A stretch of DNA of 64,000 bases from contig CAJJDP010000045.1 in the NCBI GenBank assembly GCA_905182995.1, forward strand, positions 253,483 through 317,482. Reading direction: 5' to 3'. The first letter of the stretch is position 1; each line of letters begins with the position of its first letter. This DNA is from Paramecium octaurelia (Eukaryota > Ciliophora > Oligohymenophorea > Peniculida > Parameciidae). The translations under genes were made by a program, and so were the position numbers. This document shows positions 17,492 through 28,039 of the stretch, piece by piece. The notes beneath the pieces are model-generated. The model saw only the letters and a list, made by a program, of their open reading frames with translations. It had not been told where the DNA came from and made no database searches.

Positions 17492-17599
17492 AGAGCTGAT
17501 TATGCTGAAGCTAAAGCCAAGAGATAAGAAGAGAATGCCATCTTGGATGAAGTAATCATCATGTTCAAGAAATAAGTTGCCTCCTGGTCTGGAAGATGA
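16499..17599 (+). CDS. Trichocyst matrix protein (TMP), 347 aa
   Basis: Secretory protein that crystallises inside trichocysts, the exocytotic organelles of Paramecium. It has a signal peptide (MKGIIAIILALAVVSNATS) followed by long alanine/glutamine-rich coiled coils (TGTKASDAIDTVFGLLNDL, AQFAADQKNETDEW, LEVEYERKQ, SKRADYAEAKAKRQEENAIL) and a short tail ending VASWSGR. Two introns of 28 and 29 nt leave exactly 348 codons. The length, the signal peptide and the heptad pattern fit the TMP multigene family, whose members are made as about 40-kDa precursors and processed to 15-20 kDa peptides. The codon set is richer in GCC/GTC/ATC than in neighbouring genes, as expected for a highly expressed gene. 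Confidence 0.9.
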
Positions 17600-17734
17600 T
17601 ATTCTTTTTAAATACAAAATTAGTCAATCACAAAATTAAAGTTTTTATTTTCATAAAATATTTGATGTCATGTCATTGTCTTCAGAAGTTTAAATTATCA
17701 TTAATTAATTAGTAGATTCAAATAACAATAAAAA

Positions 17735-18286
17735 TCAACCACTTGTTGTGTCTCTCTTCATTTGTTGCAAAGCAAACATTTATATGCCTTATGAATCTGT
17801 ATAAATCTTGAACTCCTTTGAATCAGCATCAATATATTTGCATTTTTCGTTTTGACAAAAATGGCATTTTGGGCTCTTGAATTCTAATGCACAAATATGA
17901 CAAATATAATTCATACAGCAATTTGATGCCAATATAACTATCATAAAAACTAAAACCTACAATTAAAATAGCAAAAGCAAATTGGACATGAATGCTGGGT
18001 TCTCTCTGTTATTACATTGTTGATAGATATATCTTTAAGGGGATGGATAGTTTTTATTTTTTTGCTCTTATCATAGTATACGCCATCAAACTCTTATAAA
18101 ATATAAAGACTTGGATTCTTTTGGTTAATTTTCAAATATTCATTAATAGTGTTATCTAAATGTTTGATAAATTATGATACAAGTTTGATTTGTAGTATTA
18201 GGTTCTTGGACTTCTTGAGTGTTACCACAACAGAAATATTTTTCAAAAAATGAAACTTTTCTGGTACTCTATTAGTTCTAAGCCAT
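17735..18286 (-). CDS. Small RING-finger protein, 167 aa
   Basis: Two introns (25 and 23 nt) give 168 codons. The N-terminus MAQNQQSTRKVSFF precedes KYFCCGN. A C-terminal RING-like array reads HSCPICFCYF, then NCCMNYICHICALEF and KCHFCQNEKC: C-x2-C, C-C, C-x2-C, C-x2-C spacing consistent with a zinc-binding E3-ligase-type RING. The second intron lies inside the RING, right after CYFN. Function is inferred from the domain only: likely ubiquitin transfer, target unknown. Confidence 0.82.
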
Positions 18287-18430
18287 ATTTATTAAGAATT
18301 TATTATTAAATCAAAATGTTATTTAAATAAAACAAATGATTATATTTAATTAATATCATTATTAATAATCAAAAAGGATATCAATAAAGTGTAAAAAGAG
18401 AACCTTATAGAAACATAGAACAAATACCTC

Positions 18431-18463
<33 letters not shown>
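18431..18463. repeat. (TAA)11 trinucleotide microsatellite
   Basis: Eleven consecutive TAA units in the upstream flank of the RING gene. In this genetic code a transcript through it would read polyglutamine (TAA), polyasparagine (AAT) or polyisoleucine (ATA), but no gene spans it. Confidence 0.95.
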
Positions 18464-18844
18464 GTTATCATTTCTAGGAATTGTGTTTTCTTTAAGCATC
18501 TAATACAATACTAGTAAAAATAACTATTCTAAAATAAAAAGTTTTCTAATGTTATTAAAGTTAATGGATAGACTATTTTTTTTCACTTTAATATATAAAT
18601 TTATGAAATGTTCATTATAAATAGTGTTTATTATTTGAATGATTATAAATGAATTATAGTAAAGTATTCAAATTTAAGAAAGTTTTGTAGACGAATCGCA
18701 TTCTTATGTCCAACAAATTAATTGATTACACTTTATTAAATTAATTATTAGTAATTAAAGATTACAAATAAACATGAATAAATGAATTTTGTTATTCTAA
18801 TATTAATTTTAATCTTTTATTTTAATACAACTTTAAATCATATC

Positions 18845-19841
18845 TCATCCTTTAACACTTGTTACAAAGAATATATCTAATTTTGGAGTTTCATATTGAA
18901 TTTCTTCATTGGGCTTGGCTTTGACAATTAGCTTTTTCATTAAAAAGTTCTACTGGATACTATTTAAATCTTAATCTGTTATTTTGCCGCGAATTCCATT
19001 AAAAAGAGGCTATAAGCGATGAAATTTAATATACATTTTTTGATTTTCTAAACGGAGAAGTAAGAGAAGCATCTACGTGACTAGAATGTACCACAGAAGA
19101 TTGAGTCTTAATCTCACATGTATTCTCAAATACTTTTATTAATTTAAAAGTGTTTGATTTCATCTCTTTCATATTTTGATGAATATTTTAGAGCATTCTG
19201 CCTGATATCTTATTTAAATCATATTTTATCTCTTTTTATTCTTCTTCATGTCGTTAAGTGTTAATATCATTTGGAAGAGGTAAACTGTTTGGAGTGATTT
19301 TATTTTAGAGTTAGGTTTCATATTCCGAATGTATTATAGGAACTGTGTTGAAGGATTATGGCATTTCAGTATACAATTTTATTTTTTGATTAATATCCAC
19401 TATTTGTTTGTCATTAGGGTTGACATTTTTTGGTGATGGTTTGGGTGTATCAAATTTAAAAGAGATTTGCCTATCTGATATATTGTTTTGTTTATCATCC
19501 TTATCTCTATTGGATTTCAAAGGAGTGGCATATTGAATTCTACTTCCGAATCCAGCTGTCTTGAGAGGCATTCCACTTGAAAATGCAGGTGAATTAACTC
19601 CTGACATTAATTAGACTTTATTTTGTTTAGGCGAAGGCAATACAACTGGCTAGGAATTAATTCTATGATGAGTCATAGTGTTCTTTCCTAGATTAATCAT
19701 ATATTTTTCAATCTCTCCTAAATTAGAATCAGGTTTAATCGTTAGCAAATAGAGTTAATCAAGTTATGCTTTCAATTTAGACTCTGTAATGAAGTTAGAG
19801 ACAACGTAAATTAGATTTCTTATAGCTGGTCGTATATCCAT
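18845..19841 (-). CDS. Hypothetical low-complexity protein, 323 aa
   Basis: One 25-nt intron (GTATATT...TTATAG) leaves 324 codons. The N-terminal third is helical (MDIRPAIRNLIYVVSNFITE). The middle is Ser/Pro/Lys-rich with SGMPLKTAGFGSRIQYATPL and FDTPKPSPKNVNPND, and a second helical patch follows (NIHQNMKEMKSNTFKLIK). The C-terminus ends KLDIFFVTSVKG. No family recognised. The repeated TP/SP sites in the middle suggest a kinase-regulated disordered linker. It diverges from the pseudokinase gene with 214 bp between starts. Confidence 0.72.
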
Positions 19842-20055
19842 ATTATTAAATACCAAATAAAGAAGATCTGATTTGCAATATTATTTTTCTTTTAATTTAA
19901 AATCCAGTAAAAGGATTTCATTAGGATTAATCTTCTATAAGAATAGAGGAATGAACAATAATGAACAAACTTATATTAATATGGATATGATTTATACTTG
20001 TAATAGTGTTTTATTATTATAGTACTATATAATGAGTTCTATAAATTAATATTTA

Positions 20056-22133
20056 ATGAAAAGCGTAGAGCAGTTATTTCCACAATTTTAGGTTGTCAAC
20101 ATTGTAAGATAAAACACTTACAAGAAATCAGTAATAGTGAAACGAAGTGGATATAATTATATGCTCCGTATATTCAATCTTGAAGGAATTCCGAAGGAAA
20201 AAGTTTAATCGATCATCAAAATCCTTAACAAATTGTCTAATCACAAGAATCCTCACATTGTTAAATTTTATGAGGCATCTTTCGATCATGATATGACATA
20301 CTTGGGGTATTGATAAAAATTTGAAGATTAGCATTGTCAGTGAATACTTGGATAAATAATACGAATACCCTTTGAAGGAAATTGAGATTTGGAATATAAT
20401 TTAAGAGGTATCCAACTTATCCTATGTAGTTATCACTTGCATTGCAGTAATTTCATCCAAAAAGAGTCCATGGTAAATTATAATTGTCGAACATGTTTCA
20501 AAGCAAAGGTAAGACCATTTTAGGAGAAATGAACATCCTCTATTATTTACATAAACAAAACTACCAAGATATTTATTTATTAGCGCCTGAATTTATTAAG
20601 TCTCAAATCTATGATCATAAGTCAGATATATGGATGGCTGGTTATATGTTATATTAGATGATGTTCAAGGATCCACCTATAATAGCTAATAATGTTGATG
20701 TTTTACATAAAAAAATACTTAAGGGTATCCAACTAACATATAATCCTAATTATAGTCTTAATTTGAATAATTTATTGAGATTGATGATGTGTTATGATGC
20801 GGAACTAAGACCCAATGTTGAATAGATTCTGTATTTTTGTCAATAATCTCAAATATCTACTGAAGAAATCAACATCAATAGAATATTGCCCAAATTTAAA
20901 GTAGACAAAGTGGTTTTGCATAAAAAGAGAACTGAAAAGAAATCAGAACCTATACAGAATATTGTATATTTGAATGAAGATCAATTTAAATAACCATATT
21001 TCCCACCTTCAAAAATTATCAAACAAAAGAGACTCTATTTATCTAAATAAACAACTTCAGTCATGGATTTTGGCCCATCCCAAAAAACAACTTATTCAGT
21101 CTAGTTACCAAAAGTTCTGAATTATTAATTCAGTAAATTGAAAGTCAAGGAGGCTAGTACAGTACCTGGTTCTATTGGAAATGCTGAATAATTAGAAAAG
21201 TATTTTTAATCTTTAATTTCAGATTGTAGAACAAATCTCAAATTAATAAATTAGAATTTGACAATCTTTTTCCACAAACTAAATAAACTTTACAAACCTA
21301 GAGAAGATCTCCCAATAGAATTTAATTACAATAAGAATTTTAAAATAGATAAAAGAGCTAAAGATTATTTAATTGAACATCATTTAATTTATCTTATAAT
21401 TATCAATTTCATTTTTCATGAAGAAGAATTTCCAGAAAGAGAATTTACTTTTAAATGTCTAATCGCATAGGTCTGAACGATCCAGCAGTTCAAATATCTT
21501 CTAAGAACCTCATTGCAACAATATATTGATTTGTAAATTATAGAATACATATTAGCATTGCTAACTAAAAAACCCATTAGATGTGGTAAATACTCTAGTT
21601 AAGAGGCCTTAATTTGTGATGTGAACTCATCTGATTAAGAGCAATCCTAAATAAAACAAAAAAAAATTGAATAACTAAAAAATTAGTTACAAAGATTAAA
21701 ATAGAATTTTGATAATTAGTCAAAATAAAAAATGAATATATCCAATATCATTGATAATACAATCTAACAATTACTTTAATTCAAAGATTGGCTCTAAATC
21801 AAAAAATATGAAGAACCTTGGCAAGAAATTATCTAAATGGAGAGAGATATCTATTTAAATGAGGACAATATTATTAAAACTATGCCTATTCCACATTTTA
21901 ATGAAATCTTACTTCAACATTAATTATGTATACTAGAACTAGCCTCTCAATCACAAGCAATTTAATAGTAGAATTTTTGGATGACATAAATTCACACATT
22001 ACATGAGACATTTGTTTAAAAGAATAATATGATTTTGTAGTTACTTAAACCAAAAAATTAGGATAATCTTGAATAATCTATAGACATTAGCGAGCATGAA
22101 GATTTTAGTCATTCTTTTGGGAAGAAATATTGA
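20056..22133 (+). CDS. Protein-kinase-like protein lacking catalytic residues (pseudokinase)
   Basis: Two introns (25 and 22 nt) are visible. The kinase fold is recognisable: an N-lobe (GYNYMLRIFNL, then HKNPHIVKFYEA), LSLALQQFHPKRVHGKLQLSN where HRDLKxxN is expected, KTILGEMNIL where the DFG region should be, then LLAPEFIKSQIYDHKSDIWM (intact APE and D-x-W of the C-lobe) and a normal helix I Arg (DAELRPN). So the beta3 Lys, the HRD Asp and the DFG Asp are all missing. A long Lys/Gln-rich coiled-coil tail follows. An in-frame TGA at 21474-21476 interrupts the tail, but the same frame stays open for another 650 nt; removing an 18-nt GT...AG segment (21471-21488) would repair it. Confidence 0.8.
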
Positions 22134-23069
22134 TTAATTGTAGTATAAAACAGATACCTTTATATAAATTAATTCGAAATAATTCTAATTAATAATGAGA
22201 AACTCAAATATACACCAATATCAAATTAATATAACCAAATAGATTATAATATTACTCATTAAATATTCATATAATTGATATTAACAATCAATGTAATTCT
22301 TAATCTATTTTGCACTTTCCCATTGATGTCAATGTTAAATATACTATAAATTTCAATTTATTTCCTCCATTCACATTTACATTAAACTAATCAATTTTAA
22401 TTATTGTCGCAATGCTTAAATTGAATTTAAGGATATACCTTCTCTTTGTAAACTTTCTGCAATTTCAACGCTTATGTTAGTCGCTTCTCCAAATGAATGT
22501 AATTCTACATTACCAAACCTTTTTAGAAGATCTTAGCTATGAATAATTATTAAAAACTTGACCAACCGCCAAGTACTTAAAAATGATTATCTTGGAATAA
22601 TTATTATGGTTATTATTATTAAATCTCCATATAGAGATAATATATAGAGATAAATAATTCTTTATTACTTTTTGTAATAATTCATAATTAAATTATCATT
22701 CATAGATAGAATATGAATCGTCTTTATAAAATAATGTCAATAGATTTAAATTTGATTAATTATATTAATGTAAAGCTCAGATCCATAAGAATAATAGAAG
22801 ATTTAGAATTTGTCTCAATTTTTGATTTCATTATAAAATACTTTAGTAATGAGTTGAATATAAATAGATTTACAAAATGGATTAGACCCATTAGAATGAA
22901 GCTAAAAGACTTGATGATTAATTAGTAGAATTGAAGTCATTAAAAAAATAAATAAAACACAAAGAATTATGAAGTGAATTTGATTAAATTATTATTATAA
23001 ATTAAAGAAAATTATAAATGAAAAATAATAATTGAAGATAGAGGTATGAATTATTTTAATAACTTGATA
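22134..23069. other. Convergent intergenic region with small uncertain frames
   Basis: AT-rich spacer between two gene 3' ends. Apart from the Alba-like remnant listed separately, it holds a plus-strand frame from ATG 22713 of about 73 codons (MNRLYKIMSIDLNLINYINV at the start) with a composition typical of non-coding AT-rich DNA. I do not call it a gene. Confidence 0.4.
22288..22560 (-). pseudogene. Alba-like nucleic-acid-binding protein remnant
   Basis: The minus strand contains RFGNVELHSFGEATNISVEI followed by AESLQREG, matching the helix-strand core of Alba-domain proteins (L.a.G.ai..a..vae.l). About 30 nt further, in another frame, IIKIDQFNVNVNGG and KFIVYLTLTSMGK look like the C-terminal strands, ending at TGA 22288. 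A GTATAT...TTTAAG intron lies between them, but its length leaves the frames one base apart, and no clean start is found upstream. It is either a decayed gene or one whose splice sites I misjudged. Confidence 0.4.
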
Positions 23070-24226
23070 TCATGATCCTCTTTCAATAATTTTAGATCTA
23101 ACTCTGTCAACTAAATCTAATTCTTATTTTCTGACTGAGGTGGCCTTTTCGTATTCTGAAGCGAAATCGTTACACATTCTAGTAGCACTGTCAAAGATTT
23201 CACCATTTCTAACCTTTAAACATTAGATATGAAGTATACTTTCTTTCCTCTTGCACTATCAATGATGGCTGATTATTAATCTTAGCAGATGTCCATTGTA
23301 GTAATGTGATCTCTTAATTTATTTTCAGTCCTCTTCAAGTTGTTGTAATATTCAACCAAATGAACTCTTCTGTCATCATATTCTTAGATGGATTGATCCT
23401 CTTCTTCTGAAATCTTTTACAAGTTTGTGTACAAATTCTATTCTAAGTTTTATAATAGTTATTTAAGTCTTTCAAAAACTTCAATGTAGCTATTCATATA
23501 TAATAAAATATACCCTCCATTTTATGTGAGCATTTAAGCGAATATACTTGAAATTTGACTCATGATGTTGGTTGTCTTCAATTTGACTGCATCTTAAATC
23601 ATTCTCAAAGAGATCTCTGACATTTAAGCCAATGAGGCACCTCCTGATTAGAAACTATCTAAAATTTTCAAACTTTCTTAGATTGATCTCAAAGCATCAA
23701 TGTGATCTTATTTCTTGGCATTATAATTTTAAGCACCTGCTTATCTAATTGAATCTAAGATCTTAATATCAGTATCAGTTGCCTAATTTGATATTTTTAT
23801 TGAGTACTTTTTGACTATCCAAATTGTTATCTAATTCAGCATCAGCCTTCTTTTTTGAGGTTGAACAATTTTCATATTATTCAGTTGCTCTGTTCAATAC
23901 TTATTCAGCATCTTTAACATCTTTAGTTCTTAATTCTAATTCAGCACTACATTGATTTCTTTGATCTGTGTATAATTAATCGTGTCTGATTTATTCTGAA
24001 TCAATAGATGCTCTTAAGCTATCCAAAAAGTTGACTGCTGTATCAACAGAACCACCTGAAGTCAATTTGCTTTCTAATTCTGTTAAGATGCTAACCAAAG
24101 ATGGTTTACTCTTGCCAATAATTGGATATCTATAGTGAATATAAATAGAACTCACTTGTGGATGAGATCACCAGCAAAGGCATTTCCTGCTAACAATAAC
24201 ACTAAAGTCACTGCAATTAATTTCAT
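23070..24226 (-). CDS. Second trichocyst matrix protein-type gene, 351 aa
   Basis: Four introns of 26, 25, 24 and 26 nt leave exactly 352 codons. The signal peptide MKLIAVTLVLLLAGNAFA is followed by a secreted, heptad-rich protein: SILTELESKLTSGGSVDTAV, RHDQLYTDQRNQCSAELELR, KKKADAELDNNL, QNYNAKKQDHIDALRSIQE, FERLKQLLQNLEQNL and RMCNDFASEYEKATSVRKQE. The layout (signal peptide, TEL.SKL start, two coiled-coil halves, CNDF.SEY motif near the end) is that of a trichocyst matrix protein, of a different subfamily from the gene at 16499. Expected location: the trichocyst lumen. Confidence 0.85.
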
Positions 24227-24274
24227 TATTATAAATAAATAAAAACGGATTATAGTAAATACTTAAATATATAA

Positions 24275-25723
24275 TCATAGAAGTTATTAATAAAACAAAA
24301 TATATCCTTATTGTTGGAGTACATCATTGTTGTTTACTAATTTGATCTTTTGATCATTGAATAGCCACCATTTATTTTATCTCTTACAAAAAGAATAATA
24401 ATGTCCTTATTCTAGAGATCCAGAATGTACAATGATTCCAGCTAAACTGTATTTGATTCCACAAAAACTTGATTCTAATGAAAATTTAATATGTTGAATT
24501 ATTTTGTTTTATTTTGGAAAAAACTTGAATCTTTTCAAATGAAGAATAAGATATTAAGGTAATTTGGTTATTCTAGTTTTTTTGATTGCCGTCTTTTTTT
24601 TATGACAACTATCACATTTATAATCCTAAATCAATTCATCTTTAAGAAACTCATCAAAAGATTAATTGATAGAATTTATTTTCAACAATGCCAAAGACAA
24701 ACTCAAAAATTCTTCCATTATTTAAGACTTCTTTGAGCAATTCTTGCAATGGATTTCACTAGTCATCTTTCCTTTAAGATATTGATCAATGACATTAGGT
24801 AATATAGTCTATTGTTATACATTCTTTTTATTGAAATTATTTATTTCATCTTCAAAACTAGATAATAAGAACAACAAAAATTCTTATGCATCATGTTGAT
24901 GTTTTGGATTAAATTTTTTAGTGATGCTATTCCGCAAAGAATTTATTTTTATATAATCCTATTAAGTATCTTTAAGTTATCTGAGAAGTTCTTAATAACT
25001 TGTACACAATGGCATAGATTATATGTGTTATCTATTGATGTTGTTTAGTATGAAATTGTTAAGTTCTTAAATACACATCATGCATTATAAAGAGGAATGC
25101 ATGTAGCAAAAATATAATTCATTCTTTAATCCTTTAATTGGAATCTCAGGATTTATATCCAATTGTGATACGTATGAAACTATGCTGATATCAACCGATT
25201 TTGCCCTGTCAGTTGTAGAACTAGCATTGGATGAGGGAGACGGAGGAATCTTTTCATCTAAGATTTCAGGACCTCCACTATATTCTTCAAGAAGGAACTT
25301 CCAAACTGTCTCATTCACCACATAGAAATCCACATTCATAACTAAATTTTTCTTCTAGAGCAAGTCAGTATTGTCGATTGGCCCTGGCAAAGTACTTGAA
25401 TTGTCGTATAAGTATGTTGTGTATTTTTATGCCCATGCTCCATTCAATCTATACCAATCAGAATCACTATTCTTTTTGAGATCGACCAATCTTTTTATTA
25501 GTTAACATTCCAATTCTCTTCTTGTATTTCCTTAAGCAATTCTAAATTAATTTTATAATTTGAGTATTTGAGGAACTTCATTAGAATATGATGGGGCCTT
25601 TTTTTATGGGAACTAAGGAACCTACTTATTTATTGAGCTGCTTAATTTATAATCTTTATTACATTACTTATCTTCTTCATTCAAGTTTTCACTATTATTA
25701 TCAGTGTCTTTATATGATTGCAT
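24275..25723 (-). CDS. Ubiquitin-specific protease with DUSP domain, 482 aa
   Basis: A deubiquitinase of the USP4/11/15 layout, in one exon. The DUSP domain spans residues about 60-160: DSDWYRLNGAWAQKYTTYLY, PGPIDNTDLL, DFYVVNETVWKFLLEEYSGG. The catalytic domain starts at about 210 with FCYMHSSLQC (Cys box; the usual GLxNLGNT preceding it reads GLKNELYF). It continues with HQHDAQEFLLFLL, the zinc-site cysteines IHCKNCSKKS and YKCDSCHKKK, YLILHLKRF, and the His box VHSGSLEQGHYYSFCKR with WWLFND after it. The catalytic Cys and His are both present, so it should be active. The protein is short for this class because the UBL and long insert are absent. Confidence 0.92.
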
Positions 25724-26037
25724 TTAACAAATTAAATAAAAAGAATATTTTATCAAACAATATTCAAATCAGTTAATTTATATCTAAATATTATGACACA
25801 AATATCTATGTAGCCATAAGTACCCATAAGTACATATTGGTTTATATAACTATTCCATCATAAAGGAACCTACAGGTAACAAATTTACATGCATATGAAA
25901 TATGAAATTCTTCAATTACTCGAAAATACAAAAAAATGTTCTTGACTATTTACTATTTAAATTAATTTTTTAATAACAAACTTAGTTAATAGAAAATGCA
26001 ATATATTATAAATTTTGTGTTTTAATTTATAAATGAA
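25724..26037. other. Intergenic spacer, nothing specific
   Basis: AT-rich stretch upstream of the USP gene and downstream of Atg3, both on the minus strand. It contains a short imperfect tandem (CATAAGTAC twice, near 25815-25835). No gene or RNA seen. Confidence 0.5.
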
Positions 26038-26815
26038 TCAAAGCTCAATGGTGTTAACAAAATCAAATTAAATTGTTGGAATGACCGAATTCATGAACTT
26101 CAAAAATATGGTTAATGAATTATCAGGATGTATTTTCTCTTCTGGACATCCATTGTCTCTCATTTAATCTACAAAGAATTTAAGAGTGTCTGCATGTTTA
26201 CAAGGATGAATAGTAGGTAGCTTGATATTCAATTCAAGGAAATTCTCCTCAGTTACAGTTTTATCTGCATACTCTCCTGACACATCCTGAAAATATAAAG
26301 ATTAAATGATACTTCTTTGACTTCTTAATATGTCAATTGTCTATCATCAACTTTGCCACTCAAGTACAATCGAGGAGTGAAATAATAGAGATCATATGTA
26401 ATGTACAAAGTGTAATATCTGTCTTAACTTTATGTAATTTCTTGAATTGGCTACTCCTCTGATCTAATAATTGTAACGTCATCGCCTTCCTACTATTCGG
26501 TGAAATTGCCTCCTCGATTTAAATCTTTAATTCTTTTATAAGATATAATGTTTTCTTGGATTAAAAATTATTTGTCATTTGGTAAGTATTTGTTTTTATA
26601 TTGATCACTAATAGCCTTACACCATTTCCAATTGCCTCCATTACTTATTAATCGATCTCCAGCCTGATATGAATTTAAATATCCCTTACATTAATAAATT
26701 CTTCTGGGGTCAACATACCTTTTGTTAGAAAGACAGACTTAGTAGGAGGAGCTATCAATGCTGCTCCAACTGCTTATACTAAATTGTTTGCATAATTTCC
26801 TAAGTTTGAAAACAT
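26038..26815 (-). CDS. ATG3: Autophagy E2-like enzyme Atg3, 241 aa
   Basis: Atg3 conjugates the ubiquitin-like protein Atg8 to phosphatidylethanolamine on the growing autophagosome. Two 26-nt introns leave 242 codons. The N-terminus is MFSNLGNYANNLVQAVG (membrane-sensing amphipathic helix), then LTPEEFIN, AGDRLIS, NWKWCKA and YLPNDKQFLI, all family hallmarks. The core has RYYTLYITYDLYYFTPRLYL, DVSGEYADKTVTEENF, the active-site PTIHPCKHADTL (catalytic Cys at about residue 180) and the C-terminus FLKFMNSVIPTIQFDFV. It is shorter than the yeast and human proteins (about 310) because the flexible acidic insert is nearly absent. It is divergent from the PLP-enzyme gene, 35 bp away. Confidence 0.95.
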
Positions 26816-26850
26816 TTGATTAATTAAAAATATATTTATTAATAAATTAG
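26816..26850. promoter_or_regulatory. 35-bp bidirectional intergenic spacer
   Basis: The start codons of ATG3 (minus) and of the PLP-enzyme gene (plus) are separated by only 35 bp of pure A/T-rich sequence. Both transcripts must start within or very near it. No motif recognised. Confidence 0.5.
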
Positions 26851-27962
26851 ATGGGCTGTGCTTAAAGTAGGAAAAATGAGGAATGTTCTATGATATCTTG
26901 TGAAATCAAGTATTTATTGCCAGAATTAGTTTAAGCAATTAAACTAGGATAACAATGTATTTACTCTGAAGAATCACCGATTAAAGTATAGTTCTTGATT
27001 AATCCTCACTTTAGTTAACTCCTGTTAAAGAAATAGGAGGGATATTTTGCAAGTTAGAAAATCTCCTTCCAACTGGATCAGTCAAAATGAGAGCAATATA
27101 TCATATGTTGTACAGGTTGCATCAAAAAAAACGGCATAAGGGGATGGACTAAATGAATCTTGTCATCTGTTCCTCTGGGAATGCAGCTATGGCTTGCATA
27201 GAGTGTTTAAAATTATTGAAATAAGAAAAGAAATAAGAAATATCTGGAGATCAGAATATTAGTGAATTTCTTTAAGATGACACACCAACTGATCCAGGTT
27301 TATCAGCTGACATAAATTATTAATAATTATCCTCTAAAATAAAACCTTATTAATTACTTGGATAGCTAATTATATTTTGCAAACATTTAAATGAAATACA
27401 TTCTTTTAATGATTTACCAAATGTTTAAGTTATTAATTCTTAATTAAATAAACCAGACATCGAGATTGAAGCATTCAAATATGCTCAAGATCACGGCTAT
27501 GACTATATAGATCTATTAAACGATGTTGATGTTTTCGGAGGCTATGCTACGATTGGATTTGAAATTGATTAATGGTAAATCTTGACAAAAACTAAAATCG
27601 ACTATTTATTTGTAACACTCAAGAGTGGCGCTTTGATCGCAGCCATTGCATTCTACCTAAAATACATAGCTTTAACATAAATGAAAATTATTGGAGTTAT
27701 GTTGTATGGCTCTACTAGGAGTGAGTCAACAATTTGTTCTCATATTATAGAGGGATTTATTGATGAAATTATTTTCGTTTCCACATAGGATGTTGAAAAA
27801 GCATAGTGTGAATTAGCTAAAGCAGAAGAAATTGCAGAATTTAATTCAGCAATAGCATATGCAGGATGCAAAAAAACATAATATAAAAATAGTCTTGTCG
27901 TACTCTCAGGAAGCAATATTCCTGTGAGTGATTTGTCTAAATTAGTATCCAAATATCAATGA
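26851..27962 (+). CDS. PLP-dependent threonine/serine dehydratase-like protein with N-myristoylation motif
   Basis: Fold-type II PLP enzyme. A 29-nt intron (GTATAG...CTTTAG, after SPIK) leaves 361 codons. It then follows the family order: LTPVKEIGGIFCKLENLLPT, GSVKMRAIYHML (Schiff-base Lys in the GSFKxR position), LVICSSGNAAMACIECLKLL (phosphate-binding SGN loop), a substrate/PLP-domain region with DVFGGYATIGFEI, LFVTLKSGALIAAIAFYL (normally GGGGL.AG) and a C-terminal VLSGSNIPVSDLSKL. Unusually, the start is MGCAQSRKN, a good N-myristoylation plus palmitoylation signal (Gly2, Cys3, Ser6). The glycine loop reads LKSGAL instead of GGGGL, so activity is uncertain. It may be a serine racemase/dehydratase or a catalytically altered relative. 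Confidence 0.82.
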
Positions 27963-28039
27963 CGATTGTACCCATTATAATAACTTATTATTCATTATTT
28001 CTTTATTAAATTATATTTCATCATTTTCATCAATTGATA

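Noticed and set aside
15158..17599. Two tandem trichocyst matrix protein genes
   Set aside because: The copies are identical in coding, intron and flanking sequence and the first stops at an N. This is an assembly duplication, not a tandem gene pair.
18431..18463. TAA repeat as part of a polyglutamine-coding gene
   Set aside because: No start, splice sites or coding context surround it; it lies upstream of the RING gene.
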